Below, in pieces: positions 25,176 to 37,644 of a stretch of 64,000 nucleotides of DNA. The stretch's first letter is position 1. Each line of letters begins with the position of its first letter. Under the pieces are notes generated by a model that saw only the letters and a list, made by a program, of their open reading frames with translations, was not told the origin of the DNA and did no database searches. The stretch is from Dryas octopetala. Its lineage: Eukaryota; Streptophyta; Magnoliopsida; Rosales; Rosaceae. The position numbers and the translations under genes are program-made. The DNA lies in assembly GCA_963921425.1 (NCBI GenBank), contig OY992833.1, positions 10,085,738 to 10,149,737 of the forward strand. The letters are read 5' to 3'.

Positions 25176-27877
25176 TGTGACGCCCCGAAACTGGGAACAC
25201 CACAGCGGCACCCGTCTTAAAGATCCTGAGACTATAATACCCCTTACCCCGAGTATTATATTCCCAAGCTCTCTAAAACGAGTTAAGCCCTTTTTATTGA
25301 AGAACCCGGGTTGGATCAGAGTAGTAAAAATACAACGGAAGAAATTACTGAAAATGCCTCATATTATAAATAACAGTAAAGAGTACCAACCCGTGAGGGT
25401 TATGTGTTTCAAATACACTAACCCTAATGCTACATAATAAAACAGTAGATAAACAGATATGTCAGGATAGTCCAACCCACGCCAGAGTGATTCAGTCTTC
25501 AACAAAGTGGTGCAACAAATTGGACTCATGGATAGCCATTGGGATATGCCACCTACGAGGATGAAAGAGAAACACCACCACGGATCCAAAGAAAGGATCT
25601 AAACCAGATAGCAAGACTAAAACTGACAAGCTGCAAGTGCCACACCCACGACCTCAATCTTGGTTTCCAACAACTGGATTATATGCACTCACAAGAGTAC
25701 AGTAGGGGGTAAGCGTCACATACGTTCATCGCTTCCCCTCAAGGGAAAATCCTGGTTAGGTTTGAAGCAATACTCGAAAATATAGGATTTCAAGGAAAAC
25801 AGTTTAAAAGCAATGCACACCCAAAAACAGGGTATCAATATCAATGATACTGTAACCAAAGCCAGTAATGATAAAGATAGTTATGCCAATAATCAGTGAG
25901 TAAAGCCTTTGCATGCTCATACATCTTTTTCAGTGAAAATCCTTCCTGTCACGTGACATAGTTCTGAAACATACCTGCGACCGATCACATACAGGCCAAC
26001 CGCCAGTATCGGAAATTCAACCACCACCTCGATACTGTGGTGAGAGTATCCATTTACCTGGTAATACCACATTGGTTAGCCTCCCCAGAAGGACATTCGA
26101 CTAACCAGTCGGTACTTACCCCTCCGGAGGTTTAGGGGATCGAAACCCAAGGTCACAACACGTGCCCGTTACTCTCAGGTCGTCCAAGGTATCACACAGA
26201 AAATCACACAAATATGCCATACAAAAATCATGCACATTCTCTGTGAAAGACATTTTCATATACATATAGTACGAAAATAGGCAGGAAATCCAATAACCGG
26301 GATATGGTACCTTCCCCCTACCTGCTTTACCAAAGTGTGTCCCTTGCCTGATCCTTTTCCTGTGTCTGGGTCCCACTTGTACCTGTTGGGAAACTGGAGA
26401 TCCGAATCCGACGACAGCTATTAGGAACGTACTAAACGTACTCTCGACCTTGTCTGTTAAGACCAGGTAAAATTTAGAGGTTTGGCACTAGCGCAACTTA
26501 CTAGGCTTCTCTAAATTCTTGATCCGGCATGACCCTGCTCCCAGAGGCAGACAGTCATGTCAGACCGTGTGGTTTCTAAGTTTATTTTAATTTATTGTCG
26601 AGGAGGTTGATCAGATATGAACCTCACAACGTGACCAGGTCAGTGCATGGGGAAACTGAGGGAGCTCTGGCTCAGTACCCAACGCATGTATGCTCATGGA
26701 CTGACCTTAGTCATCACGTTATTTGGTTACCACTGATATGGCCTCAATATTTATTAAGTTCATTTAATAACAACAGTTAAACGGCGTTTCGTCTATAACT
26801 ACCACTTAAACAACAGCAGATTAAATAAGCTGGGTTAAGGGTATACCTGTTGAAGACTTCCCACGAGCAGAGTCTCGGTACTACTAGGCTTGCTAAATAA
26901 TAAGATTAAAATAACCTAATTAACAAGAGATTTATTTAACAAAATTTTAGCAGAAATTCGACAGAGATCAAGAAATTACCTATGGAGCTCAGAAATGATT
27001 TTTTTAAAAACTTCACCAAAACATAGCCTTCACACTACTAGAATTGAAGAGCTCATCGCCACGATCGCGTAGGCGAAATCGGATCGTCGATCGGAGCTCC
27101 AGAACTCAAGATAAACTCAAAACAAGATTGAAGAAGAGAGAAAGGAGGAGAGAGGAGAGAGAAGCTCTCTCTTGGGAAGCGTGCGGCTGAAATGGGTGAA
27201 GAACCAGCTGAGTTCACGCCACTATTTATAGGGTGAGTGAGTGAGTCAACTCGGTTGACTCATCCGAGTTGACCGGGTTGACTCAAGTCAACCGTCATAA
27301 CTTTGACCAATGAGAAATTGACACGTGGCGAAGGCTTTGACACTTGGCTGCACATGCAGCCATCAGATCTTGCTGCCATGCAGCGATGGACGCTCCAGAT
27401 CGTGCCACGTGGCGCGATCTGGTGATTTTCCTATTTTATTTTATTTTTCCTATTTTTCTCAACTTCAAAAATTAATTAAAAATAGCTCGGGACTCGGAAA
27501 AATACCTCGAAAAATACTACGGACTCGTATCGACTAGTACTAATTAACTATGAGGTCAAATTACCAATTTGCCCTTTAGAAAAATTTCAGAAATTTCAAG
27601 CTCCACAAACTAAGATAAAATGCTTTTAAAAATGAAATTTTGGGAAATTCATAAAATAATCTCCCGGACTCGGAATAATACGAGACTTGCTCCGTTGGGT
27701 TCGTGAGTAAAAGTACCACCTTCTAAAGGTCTAACTTGGGTCAAAACTCTAGTCAAAGTTGGTCAAACAATTAAAGCTTAAGGGAAAAATACGATTTTCC
27801 GCCAAACAAATTTCTAGAAAAATTCTAGAAATTAAAGAAAAATTCCAAAATAAATTTGGAAAATTTTGGGTCTCACA
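25176..27877 (-). repeat. Element B left (3') LTR
   Basis: 2702 bp, TG...CA, nearly identical to the right LTR. It carries the same TATA box and TTGAC cluster near 27230-27300. Confidence 0.95.
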
Positions 27878-27889
27878 TCCTCCCCTACT
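27878..27889 (-). promoter_or_regulatory. Element B polypurine tract
   Basis: The minus strand reads AGTAGGGGAGGA directly before the 3' LTR's TGTGAGACC end. This is the usual plus-strand primer position. Confidence 0.85.
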
Positions 27890-27912
27890 TAAAAAAAATC
27901 TCGTCCTCGAGA

Positions 27913-30900
27913 TTACCTGAGTTCACTGAAGAGATGCGGGTATCTCTTCCTCATGTCGGATTCCGGTTCCCATGTCGCTTCCTCGACTCCGTGGCGCTGC
28001 CACTGAACTTTTACAAGTGGTACCTTCCTATTCCTGAGTTGTTTCGTCTCGTAAGCTAAGATAGAAACAGGTCCTTCCACATAAGACACGTTTGGTTCGA
28101 GCGGTAAACCAATCCAAGGCATCACTTGAGGGATGTCAGGCACACTCTTTTTCAACTGGGACACATGGAATACGTTATGTATGTATGCTAACTGAGGCGG
28201 CAACTCCAACCTGTAAGCAACTTTCCCGACACGTTCCAAAACCTTGAACGGTCCAATATACCTGGGTGCCAACTTGCCTCGCATACCAAACCGAAATGTA
28301 CCCTTCAAAGGACTAACTTTTAGAAACACCAAGTCCTCAACTTGAAATTCCAAAGGCTTCCTCCTTCGATCAGCGTACGATTTCTGCCTACTCTGGGCGG
28401 TTTCTAGTCGTTTCTTGACTATCTTGACCTTTTCGGTCGTTTCTTTAATCACTTCAGGACCTAGAACAACTCGGTCCTCAACATCGGCCCAACAGAGTGG
28501 CGAACGACACGGCCTTCCGTAAAGTGCTTCGTACGGTGCCATCTTGATACTGCTTTGATAACTATTGTTATACACGAACTCGGCGAGCGGTAAGTACTCA
28601 CTCCACTTACCTCTGAAATCTAGAACACAAGCTCGCAACATATCTTCCAGTATCTGAATAACTCTTTCAGATTGCCCATCCGTCTGCGGATGATAGGCAC
28701 TGCTAAGATTCAATTGAGTGCCTAATTCAGATTGTAACTTCCGCCACAATCGAGACGTAAATCGGGGATCTCGATCGGAAACAATCGTCTTCAGAATACC
28801 ATGCAATCGAACAATCCATTCGATATAGAGATCAGCAAAATAATCAACGGGTGAGTTCATCTTAACCGGCAAGAAATGAGCTGACTTCGTGAGTCTGTCC
28901 ACGATAACCCAAATACCATTGTGCCCTTTTGTATTTCTCGGCAGATCTGTGATGAAATCCATAGTAACACAATCCCACTTCCACTCTGGAGTAGGTAACG
29001 GTTGCAACAATCCAGACGGCTTCTGGTGTTCGGCTTTCACTTGTTGGCAGGTCACACAGTGATTAACAAAATCAGCCACGTCTCTTTTCATACCTTTCCA
29101 CCAGTATCTTCGTTTCAAATCTTGATACATTTTTGTTCCTCCAGGGTGCATAGCAAAACTGGTAGAATGAGCTTCATTCAGAATCCGTTGTCTTGTTTCT
29201 TTCCTGTTTGGCACAACTATTCGGCCTCTGTATCTCAAACTTCCATCAGAATGTACCTTCCATTCCCCAGGTGCATCTCCTGAGTATACCTCATTCTTTT
29301 TCTGTTGTATCTCTAGATCCCCTTCTTGTTCTTGAACTAATTCTTGCTCCAATTGGGGCTCAATCTGCATACTTGCAATCCTTCCATCATGGAGTACGTT
29401 GACTTTGTACTGATCCAAAGTCTGTAGGATCTCCCGTTCAGCCATCATTAAACTGGCTAGAGTGTTTTTCTTCCTGCTCAGTGCATCAGCTACTTTGTTG
29501 GCTTTTCCTGGATGATACTGTAATTCAAAATCATAATCTTTAAGATACTCCATCCAGCGTCGTTGTCGCAAATTCAGATCTCTCTGAGTGAATATATGCT
29601 TGAGGCTCTTGTGATCTGAGAAAACAGTGAATCGACCTCCATACAAGTAGCATCTCCAGATTTTTAGAGCGTGTACGACAGCGGCTAACTCCAAATCATG
29701 AGTTGGATAATTCTTTTCATATTCCTTCAACTGTCTTGAGGCATAGGCTATCACTCGCCCATTCTGCATCAGTACACATCCGACTCCTATTATGGACGCG
29801 TCGGTGTAGACTTCATAAGGATCTTCATTGTTGGGTAAGACTAACACTGGGGCAGTTGTCAGTCGTTTCTTGAGCTCTTGGAATGCTTCTTCACACTTCT
29901 CGTTCCATTCAAACTTGAATCTTTTTCTGAGTAATCGAGTCATCGGGGTAGCAATCTTGGAAAAACCTTCTACGAACCTTCTGTAATAACCTGCTAATCC
30001 AAGAAAACTACGGACTTCTGTCATGCTCTTCGGTTGTTCCCAATTCAGAACTGCTTCGATCTTCTTGGGATCAGGAGATAATCCTTTTTCTGAGATGATG
30101 TGGCCAAGGAACTGTACCTCTTTCAGCCAAAATTCACATTTTGACTTCTTGGCGTAAAGTTGCTTTTGAAGTAATGTCTGTAGAAAAATTCTCAGATGCT
30201 CTTCATGCTCTTCCTTACTCTTGGAGTAAATCAGGATGTCGTCGATGAAGACAATAACAAATTTGTCCAAGTATGGACGGAATGCTCGGTTCATCAGGTC
30301 CACGAATGCGGCAGGTGCATTTGTCAATCCAAACGGCATCACAACGAACTCATAATGTCCGTTTCTGGTACGAAAAGCAGTCTTTGGGACGTCTTCGTCT
30401 CGAACTCTGAGTTGATGGTAGCCGAATCTGAGATCAATCTTTGAGAAGTACTTCGCTCCACTAAGTTGATCAAATAGCTCGTCAATTCTAGGCAATGGAT
30501 ACTTGTTCTTTATTGTGACTTGGTTCAGCTTCCGGTAGTCTATGCAGAGTCGCAATGTTCCATCATGCTTTTTGGCGAATAGAACAGGGGCTCCCCATGG
30601 TGATATACTTTCTCTGATAAAGCCCTTCTCCTTCAAGTCGTCTAATTGCTTCTTCAGCTCCACCATCTCGGCTGGTGCCATGCGGTAGGGCGGGTTTGAA
30701 ATAGGTTGAGTGCCTGGTACAAGTTCAATCTTGAATTTTACTTCTCTTGTTGGTGGGATCCCGGGCAGATCTTCTGGAAAAACGTCTGGGTATTCGTCTA
30801 CTACTGGTATTGGTTTAGCTTCCTTCTGCTTGGCTTTTGTGGAAATGATGAGTGAATAGCATAGCATAACTCTCTTGCTTTTGAAACAAACTCTCAGCAA

Positions 30901-32373
30901 TGGGTTGATGGGTTGTAGCGGTTTGTGCAATCGGATGATCACCTCTTCTCTGTTACTCGTGACTACCTTCACTTTTCTTTTTTCACAATCGATCTGTGCC
31001 TGATTTTCTTGTAACCAATCCATTCCTAGAATAAGGTCGTAGTAATCCATGTTCAAAGGGTATAGGTTTGCTGTCAAGACTCGGTTTTGGACTACTAGTT
31101 GGCAAGATTGGTAAATTCTATCTATCTCGGTTGTTGTTCCAATGGGTGTACTCATGTGGATGGTTTCAGCTAAAGGTTCAGCATGCAATCCTAATGTCTC
31201 AGTAAAGCTAACAGAGACAAATGAATGTGAAGCACCCGTATCAAACAAGATTCTAACTTCAGTATTAAAGAGCAGTATAGTACCGTCAAGTGGGGCTTCT
31301 TCCTGGTTAGCTCTTACTGCAAAAACTCGTCCTCCTCTAGCTGGTTGTGGTCTTCCTCCGCCACCTCTTCCTTGTCCTCCACGATTGTTGGGTTGTGGTG
31401 GTGCATGTTGCAATGGTTGAGCTCTAAATGGTTGTGGTGCAGCCTGTATCTGTGGTTGTGGCCTGGGGGCATTCTGCTGTGTTCTAGTAGGACAATCATT
31501 TCTGTAGTGGCCTTCACCTCCACACTGGAAACAAATTTGAAGTCTAGTCTTTTTCCAGTTTCTTTGGTTTCGGGAGGGTCCTCCCCTCTGAAAATTTCTT
31601 CTTTTTCCTAGTCTTGTTCCCTCAGACCTCGCAATTTCCCCTTTTTGTCTAGTTGCAAGGAAATCCTGCTCCTGAGCATAAGCAGCATTGACCACATCTT
31701 TGAAAACTGTAAACCTTTGACTTGCCAAGTATTGGCGAATCCCGTTCTTCAGACCTTGCAGAAATCTGACAGTCTTTGCCTTCTCATCATTCATGGTAGA
31801 TGGGACGAAACGTCCAAGTTCAGTAAACTTTCCCACGTATTCAGAAACAGTCATGTTTCCCTGCTCTAGATCCATGAATTCCTTCATCTTTGTCATCTGC
31901 AGTGGCTCGGGAAAATATCTGTCGTAGAACAATTCCCTAAATCCTTCCCAAGTCATAGTGTTAATATTTTCTCGGTGCCTAATGCATCTCCACCATCCGT
32001 CAGCTTCGCCTTCAAACACATGTGTAGCTAGCCAGATCTTGTACTCATCTGGTGCGTTAATCGACTCGAGCTTCTTCTCGATGTGCGTAACCCAATTCTC
32101 AGCTAAATCGGGTTCAGAACTTCCGTGAAACTTCATCGGCTTAGTCCTAAGGAAACGATCTAAGTACTCGCCTCGTCGCTTATCTTCACGTTCAGCGGGA
32201 GTGAGACGGTTACCAGCTTGTTGAGCAAAGAAAGCCTGCATAAATTCAGCCATTTGTTGTGGGTCGAACCGATTATTGGCATTACTGTTAGTTCGATCGA
32301 AACGGGGCGGCATCTTGTCAGCAAGACTGAAAACAAATAAGAGAATGATTGACACGAATAATACCAGGAACAA
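27913..32373 (-). CDS. Element B gag-pol polyprotein
   Basis: One open frame of 1486 codons. The likelier start is the Met of MPPRFDR at 32316, because the 19 residues before it are hydrophobic and unlike gag. Domains in order: gag with a CCHC knuckle ([14 protein letters not shown]), protease ([10 protein letters not shown]), reverse transcriptase (FIDDILIYS), RNase H ([14 protein letters not shown]), integrase zinc finger (HPGGTKMY...CVTCQQVK), integrase core ([25 protein letters not shown]) and a chromodomain-like tail ([13 protein letters not shown]). Gag and pol share one frame, as in many plant chromoviruses. Confidence 0.95.
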   Translation of the reverse strand: MFLVLFVSIILLFVFSLADKMPPRFDRTNSNANNRFDPQQMAEFMQAFFAQQAGNRLTPAEREDKRRGEYLDRFLRTKPMKFHGSSEPDLAENWVTHIEKKLESINAPDEYKIWLATHVFEGEADGWWRCIRHRENINTMTWEGFRELFYDRYFPEPLQMTKMKEFMDLEQGNMTVSEYVGKFTELGRFVPSTMNDEKAKTVRFLQGLKNGIRQYLASQRFTVFKDVVNAAYAQEQDFLATRQKGEIARSEGTRLGKRRNFQRGGPSRNQRNWKKTRLQICFQCGGEGHYRNDCPTRTQQNAPRPQPQIQAAPQPFRAQPLQHAPPQPNNRGGQGRGGGGRPQPARGGRVFAVRANQEEAPLDGTILLFNTEVRILFDTGASHSFVSVSFTETLGLHAEPLAETIHMSTPIGTTTEIDRIYQSCQLVVQNRVLTANLYPLNMDYYDLILGMDWLQENQAQIDCEKRKVKVVTSNREEVIIRLHKPLQPINPLLRVCFKSKRVMLCYSLIISTKAKQKEAKPIPVVDEYPDVFPEDLPGIPPTREVKFKIELVPGTQPISNPPYRMAPAEMVELKKQLDDLKEKGFIRESISPWGAPVLFAKKHDGTLRLCIDYRKLNQVTIKNKYPLPRIDELFDQLSGAKYFSKIDLRFGYHQLRVRDEDVPKTAFRTRNGHYEFVVMPFGLTNAPAAFVDLMNRAFRPYLDKFVIVFIDDILIYSKSKEEHEEHLRIFLQTLLQKQLYAKKSKCEFWLKEVQFLGHIISEKGLSPDPKKIEAVLNWEQPKSMTEVRSFLGLAGYYRRFVEGFSKIATPMTRLLRKRFKFEWNEKCEEAFQELKKRLTTAPVLVLPNNEDPYEVYTDASIIGVGCVLMQNGRVIAYASRQLKEYEKNYPTHDLELAAVVHALKIWRCYLYGGRFTVFSDHKSLKHIFTQRDLNLRQRRWMEYLKDYDFELQYHPGKANKVADALSRKKNTLASLMMAEREILQTLDQYKVNVLHDGRIASMQIEPQLEQELVQEQEGDLEIQQKKNEVYSGDAPGEWKVHSDGSLRYRGRIVVPNRKETRQRILNEAHSTSFAMHPGGTKMYQDLKRRYWWKGMKRDVADFVNHCVTCQQVKAEHQKPSGLLQPLPTPEWKWDCVTMDFITDLPRNTKGHNGIWVIVDRLTKSAHFLPVKMNSPVDYFADLYIEWIVRLHGILKTIVSDRDPRFTSRLWRKLQSELGTQLNLSSAYHPQTDGQSERVIQILEDMLRACVLDFRGKWSEYLPLAEFVYNNSYQSSIKMAPYEALYGRPCRSPLCWADVEDRVVLGPEVIKETTEKVKIVKKRLETAQSRQKSYADRRRKPLEFQVEDLVFLKVSPLKGTFRFGMRGKLAPRYIGPFKVLERVGKVAYRLELPPQLAYIHNVFHVSQLKKSVPDIPQVMPWIGLPLEPNVSYVEGPVSILAYETKQLRNRKVPLVKVQWQRHGVEEATWEPESDMRKRYPHLFSELR

Positions 32374-32545
32374 AAGTGTTTCAAGGGAAACACTTATCGA
32401 AGAATGTGTTTGGGTGGAAACTTCGAAGGAATCTGCTGAATCGGCTCTGGGTTGGCATATCCTGCATATTAGTAAAAATAATCTACTAACAATCTTACAA
32501 AGTTATTTATTTATTTATTTATTATTTTTTTTTATAGGTCGTACC

Positions 32546-32557
32546 GCTCTGATACCA
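32546..32557 (-). promoter_or_regulatory. Element B primer binding site (tRNA-iMet)
   Basis: The minus strand reads TGGTATCAGAGC, seven bases inside the 5' LTR. Same primer class as element A. Confidence 0.92.
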
Positions 32558-32564
32558 CTTTTTC

Positions 32565-35268
32565 TGTGACGCCCCGAAACTGGGAACACCACAGCGGCAC
32601 CCGTCTTAAAGATCCTGAGACTATAATACCCCTTACCCCGAGTATTATATTCCCAAGCTCTCTAAAACGAGTTAAGCCCTTTTTATTGAAGAACCCGGGT
32701 TGGATCAGAGTAGTAAAAATACAACGGAAGAAATTACTGAAAATGCCTCATATTATAAATAACAGTAAAGAGTACCAACCCGTGAGGGTTATGTGTTTCA
32801 AATTTACTAACCCTAATGCTACATAATAAAACAGTAGATAAACAGATATGTCAGGATAGTCCAACCCACGCCAGAGTGATTCAGTCTTCAACAAAGTGGT
32901 GCAACAAATTGGACTCATGGATAGCCATTGGGATATGCCACCTACGAGGATGAAAGAGAAACACCACCACGGATCCAAAGAAAGGATCTAAACCAGATAG
33001 CAAGACTAAAACTGACAAGCTGCAAGTGCCACACCCACGACCTCAATCTTGGTTTCCAACAACTGGATTATCTGCACTCACAAGAGTACAGTAGGGGGTA
33101 AGCGTCACATACGTTCATCGCTTCCCCTCAAGGGAAAATCCTGGTTAGGTTTGAAGCAATACTCGAAAATATAGGATTTCAAGGAAAACAGTTTAAAAGC
33201 AATGCACACCCAAAAACAGGGTATCAATATCAATGATACTGTAACCAAAGCCAGTAATGATAAAGATAGTTATGCCAATAATCAGTGAGTAAAGCCTTTG
33301 CATGCTCATACATCTTTTTCAGTGAAAATCCTTCCTGTCACGTGACATAGTTCTGAAACATACCTGCGACCGATCACATACAGGCCAACCGCCAGTATCG
33401 GAAATTCAACCACCACCTCGATACTGTGGTGAGAGTATCCATTTACCTGGTAATACCACATTGGTTAGCCTCCCCAGAAGGACATTCGACTAACCAGTCG
33501 GTACTTACCCCTCCGGAGGTTTAGGGGATCGAAACCCAAGGTCACAACACGTGCCCGTTACTCTCAGGTCGTCCAAGGTATCACACAGAAAATCACACAA
33601 ATATGCCATACAAAAATCATGCACATTCTCTGTGAAAGACATTTTCATATACATATAGTACGAAAATAGGCAGGAAATCCAATAACCGGGATATGGTACC
33701 TTCCCCCTACCTGCTTTACCAAAGTGTGTCCCTTGCCTGATCTTTTTCCTGTGTCTGGGTCCCACTTGTACCTGTTGGGAAACTGGAGATCCGAATCCGA
33801 CGACAGCTATTAGGAACGTACTAAACGTACTCTCGACCTTGTCTGTTAAGACCAGGTAAAATTTAGAGGTTTGGCACTAGCGCAACTTACTAGGCTTCTC
33901 TAAATTCTTGATCCGGCATGACCCTGCTCCCCGAGGTAGACAGTCATGTCAGACCGTGTGGTTTCTAAGTTTATTTTAATTTATTGTCGAGGAGGTTGAT
34001 CAGATATGAACCTCACAACGTGACCAGGTCAGTGCATGGGGAAACTGAGAGAGCTCTGGCTCAGTACCCAACGCATGTATGCTCATGGACTGACCTTAGT
34101 CATCACGTTATTTGGTTACCACTGATATGGCCTCAATATTTATTAAGTTCATTTAATAACAACAGTTAAACGGCGTTTCGTCTATAACTACCACTTAAAC
34201 AACAGCAGATTAAATAAGCTGGGTTAAGGGTATACCTGTTGAAGACTTCCCACGAGCAGAGTCTCGGTACTACTAGGCTTGCTAAATAATAAGATTAAAA
34301 TAACCTAATTAACAAGAGATTTATTTAACAAAATTTTAGCAGAAATTCGACAGAGATCAAGAAATTACCTATGGAGCTCAGAAATGATTTTTTTAAAAAC
34401 TTCACCAAAACATAGCCTTCACACTACTAGAATTGAAGAGCTCGTCGCCACGATCGCGTAGGCGAAATCGGATCGTCGATCGGAGCTCCAGAACTCAAGA
34501 TAAACTCAAAACAAGATTGAAGAAGAGAGAGAAAGGAGGAGAGAGGAGAGAGAAGCTCTCTCTTGGGAAGCGTGCGACTGAAATGGGTGAAGAACCAGCT
34601 GAGTTCACGCCACTATTTATAGGGTGAGTGAGTGAGTCAACTCGGTTGACTCATCCGAGTTGACCGGGTTGACTCAAGTCAACCGTCATAACTTTGACCA
34701 ATGAGAAATTGACACGTGGCGAAGGCTTTGACACTTGGCTGCACATGCAGCCATCAGATCTTGCTGCCATGCAGCGATGGACGCTCCAGATCGTGCCACG
34801 TGGCGCGATCTGGTGATTTTCCTATTTTATTTTATTTTTCCTATTTTTCTCAACTTCAAAAATTAATTAAAAATAGCTCGGGACTCGGAAAAATACCCCG
34901 AAAAATACTACGGACTCGTATCGACTAGTACTAATTAACTATGAGGTCAAATTACCAATTTGCTCTTTAGAAAAATTTCAGAAATTTCAAGCTCCACAAA
35001 CTAAGATAAAATGCTTTTAAAAATGAAATTTTGGGAAATTCATAAAATAATCTCCCGGACTCGGAATAATACGAGACTTGCTCCGTTGGGTTCGTGAGTA
35101 AAAGTACCACCTTCTAAAGGTCTAACTTGGGTCAAAACTCTAGTCAAAGTTGGTCAAACAATTAAAGCTTAAGGGAAAAATACGATTTTCCGCCAAACAA
35201 ATTTCTAGAAAAATTCTAGAAATTAAAGAAAAATTCCAAAATAAATTTGGAAAATTTTGGGTCTCACA
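32565..35268 (-). repeat. Element B right (5') LTR
   Basis: 2704 bp, near-identical partner of 25176-27877. Its last 1050 bases (34219-35268) are copied again at 37645-38694 by the tandem duplication. Confidence 0.95.
34614..34621 (-). promoter_or_regulatory. TATA box of the element B 5' LTR
   Basis: The minus strand reads CTATAAATAG, a canonical plant TATA box. Upstream (34625-34730) are about six TTGACC/TTGACT cores on both strands and a CACGTG at 34713-34718. A second CACGTG is at 34797-34802. The promoter role is inferred from motif layout. Confidence 0.7.
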
Positions 35269-35566
35269 TAGGTGTTCTTGTTTTGAAAGCTGATGGCGTT
35301 GGTTATTATCTTCAAATCCATTTAGATTTTTTTTTTTTTTAGTTGGGCTTTTCATCTCTTGTAAAACAATTGGGTTCAAACCCAAACTTAGAAATTTAAC
35401 CCAATTTTAAAGCCCATAAAATTTATTCAAACTATTTATGTTTATGCACGATGAACTATCATATATGATTAATGTTTATACAATAAGAGTGTTCATATAA
35501 CCATAAACAAAACTCACACTACTAAACCCTAGAATGCACAATCTCTCAAAAGTGTATATTATGCGT

Positions 35567-36610
35567 AATGAAGAAATAACATCACAAGTAATAAAGACAA
35601 ATAAGAAAATAAATCACACAACATGACACAAAGATTAATTGTAATATAGTCCAATCATTGGGGAAATAGAGACCCTACCTTAATTTCTTGAGCACGAGTT
35701 CCTTCTTGGTCCGTTCCTATGTGTTCGGGTCTAAAAAGTTTAAAAAATATAGTTTAGATATAACTTAATTAAATTTAAATTTATTTCACTCTCTTTTTAA
35801 GGAGAGTGTAACTCACACTCTAACTTAGAGGTGTCGGATTGACGCGAAACTTGTATCATTGGACTCGTATCAAAAAATAGAGTTAGGAGGGTGAAAATTG
35901 GGCGAAAAAGGTCGGGGAAACAGCCGCACGCGCCACCACACGCCGGCGGTGCGAGTGGGGTGGCTGGCCGGCCACTGTTCATCGTCTCTTTAAACAGCCC
36001 CTGTTTTTTTTTCAGATTTTCCAGTTTTTTTACCTCATTTTTGACTCGACTTTTGACCTATCAAACCTTCACCAAATTGAGCAAACTTATACTTGTTTTA
36101 AAGCTCTGCATCACCTCTTTACAACCATATAAAGAACATGAAAAACGGACGGTTAAAACTCAAGTTATAAGGCTCGAAAGGAGACATACGAACATGCGAA
36201 TTTTCTGGAAAAATTTCCAGATTTTTCATATTTCTTTGTTTTTCATTTTCCTTCAATTCCAAACTGCAAAACATGTTTCTAAGGCTATAATAAGGCTATC
36301 TACAACCTAATTTTTAGTTTTACAACATAAAAGAAAGGTGTGTAAATAAAATTATAAAACAACAAGTTTTAGAAAAAAAATTTGTTAAGGACACCCATGT
36401 TTCCATGGGTTCTTTAAACTCACCTTTCTTTATACCCCCTTGAGTTCTATAGAGGCTAAAAGCTGTGAGTTCCTACAGTAAAGAAAAACCATAGATGACA
36501 AAAAGGGGTTAGTTTATGGAAAGTTTAAAGAAAAACTTCTAAGATAAAATTTCAATTTCTAACCTTACTAGAGTTTCCAACCTCTCCTTCTCTAACTCTT
36601 TCTAGTTCAC

Positions 36611-36674
<64 letters not shown>

Positions 36675-37090
36675 TCTCTTCCTCTCTCTTTTCTTTTTCT
36701 CTCGGGTTTCTTCTTTGGTCTCCTCTGTTCAGTTTTCTTTTTGCTGCTCAAGACTATTCTTAAGCATACCTTATAGTCTAATTGGCATGCATTTTCAGTT
36801 AAGAAGGGATGTATCTAATGATTATTTAGATAAGGACTTATCCCCTAAAGGAATCATCACCCTTGATCAAGGCTTAGGTGTTCTAGTTTTGAGAAAGCTG
36901 ATGGCGTTGGTTATTATCTTCAAATCTATTTAGATTTTTTTTTTTTTAGTTGGGCTTTTCATCTCTTGTAAAACAATTGGGTTAAAGCCCAAACTTAGAA
37001 ATTTAACCCAATTTTAAAGCCCATAAATATTATTATTATTATTATTATTATTTATTATTTTATTTATTTTTTTTTTTTTAGGACATTACA
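35567..37090 (-). repeat. Partial element A LTR copy (1)
   Basis: Matches the left LTR from 15960 to its end at 17459, including the ACATTACA terminus, followed by ACCCT (37091-37095). It starts abruptly after a piece of flank, so it arose by duplication rather than insertion. The CT microsatellite at about 36612-36670 is expanded. Confidence 0.9.
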
Positions 37091-37522
37091 ACCCTGAAGA
37101 CAAGAGCTCACAAACCTAGCTTCAATCATGATGCTCGAGTTCAACCGATGATGGAGAATGAATGAATGAATGAATGAAGGTGATAACTTGAATAAATTCA
37201 CGAGGAACAATTTATTCAAACTATTTATGTTTATGCACGATGAACTATCATATATGATTAATGTTTATACAATAAGAGTGTTCATATAACCATAAACAAA
37301 ACTCACACTACTAAACCCTAGAATGCACAATCTCTCAAAAGTGTATATTATGCGTGATGAGCAAACTAGACTTATGGAAAAACTAGATATTTATAAGAAA
37401 CAAAACCTTAACAAAGTAGGAAATAAGTCACAAACGTACCTTATAGGAAATGATTAACATTGAATTAGGATTTAAAACGGTGAAAAAATAGGATTAGAAA
37501 ACTTTAAAAATTAGAAAAAGAC

Positions 37523-37627
37523 CCGCAGGATCGATCCTACTGACAATAGGATTGATCCTACAGTAAATCAAAAAAGAAGACGGATCAATAGGATTGATCC
37601 TACCTCCTGTAGGATTGATCCTATAAG
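37523..37627. repeat. Palindromic GGATTGATCC cluster
   Basis: Four near-palindromes (GGATCGATCC, then GGATTGATCC three times) at irregular spacing in the flank. They recur at about 40943-41046 with another at 41070. Likely part of an old repeat; function unknown. Confidence 0.7.
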
Positions 37628-37644
37628 GAATTCGACTATGCAAC

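Larger units (their letters stand above)
25176..35268 (-). mobile_element. Element B: young Gypsy LTR retrotransposon (Tekay/Del-like), looks whole
   Basis: LTRs at 25176-27877 and 32565-35268 begin TGTGACGCC and end TCTCACA. The 5-bp duplication TAGGT lies at 25171-25175 and 35269-35273, inside element A's right LTR. By eye the LTRs differ at about a dozen sites in 2.7 kb plus a 2-base indel (about 0.5%), so it is very young, perhaps a few hundred thousand years. Primer site, purine tract, TATA box and one long gag-pol frame are present; no breaks seen. Confidence 0.95.
14996..35420 (-). mobile_element. Element A: Gypsy LTR retrotransposon (Tekay/Del-like chromovirus), broken, with element B nested inside
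   Basis: Left LTR 14996-17459, interior 17460-22915, right LTR 22916-25175 continuing at 35269 after element B. LTRs start TGTCACACCCC and end ACATTACA. The target duplication ACCCT is at 14991-14995; its partner is at 37091-37095 after a rearranged LTR copy. The two LTRs differ by roughly 2% by eye, so A is older than B. The coding part is broken in about three places. The chromodomain-like integrase tail suggests the Tekay clade. Confidence 0.92.
34219..37644. repeat. 3.4-kb tandem duplication, unit 1
   Basis: It contains the end of element B's right LTR (34219-35268), an end piece of A's LTR (35269-35420), flank (about 35421-35566), a 1.5-kb A LTR copy (35567-37090), ACCCT, and flank to 37644. 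Unit 2 follows directly at offset 3426. The unit edges share the microhomology CTGG. Confidence 0.95.
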
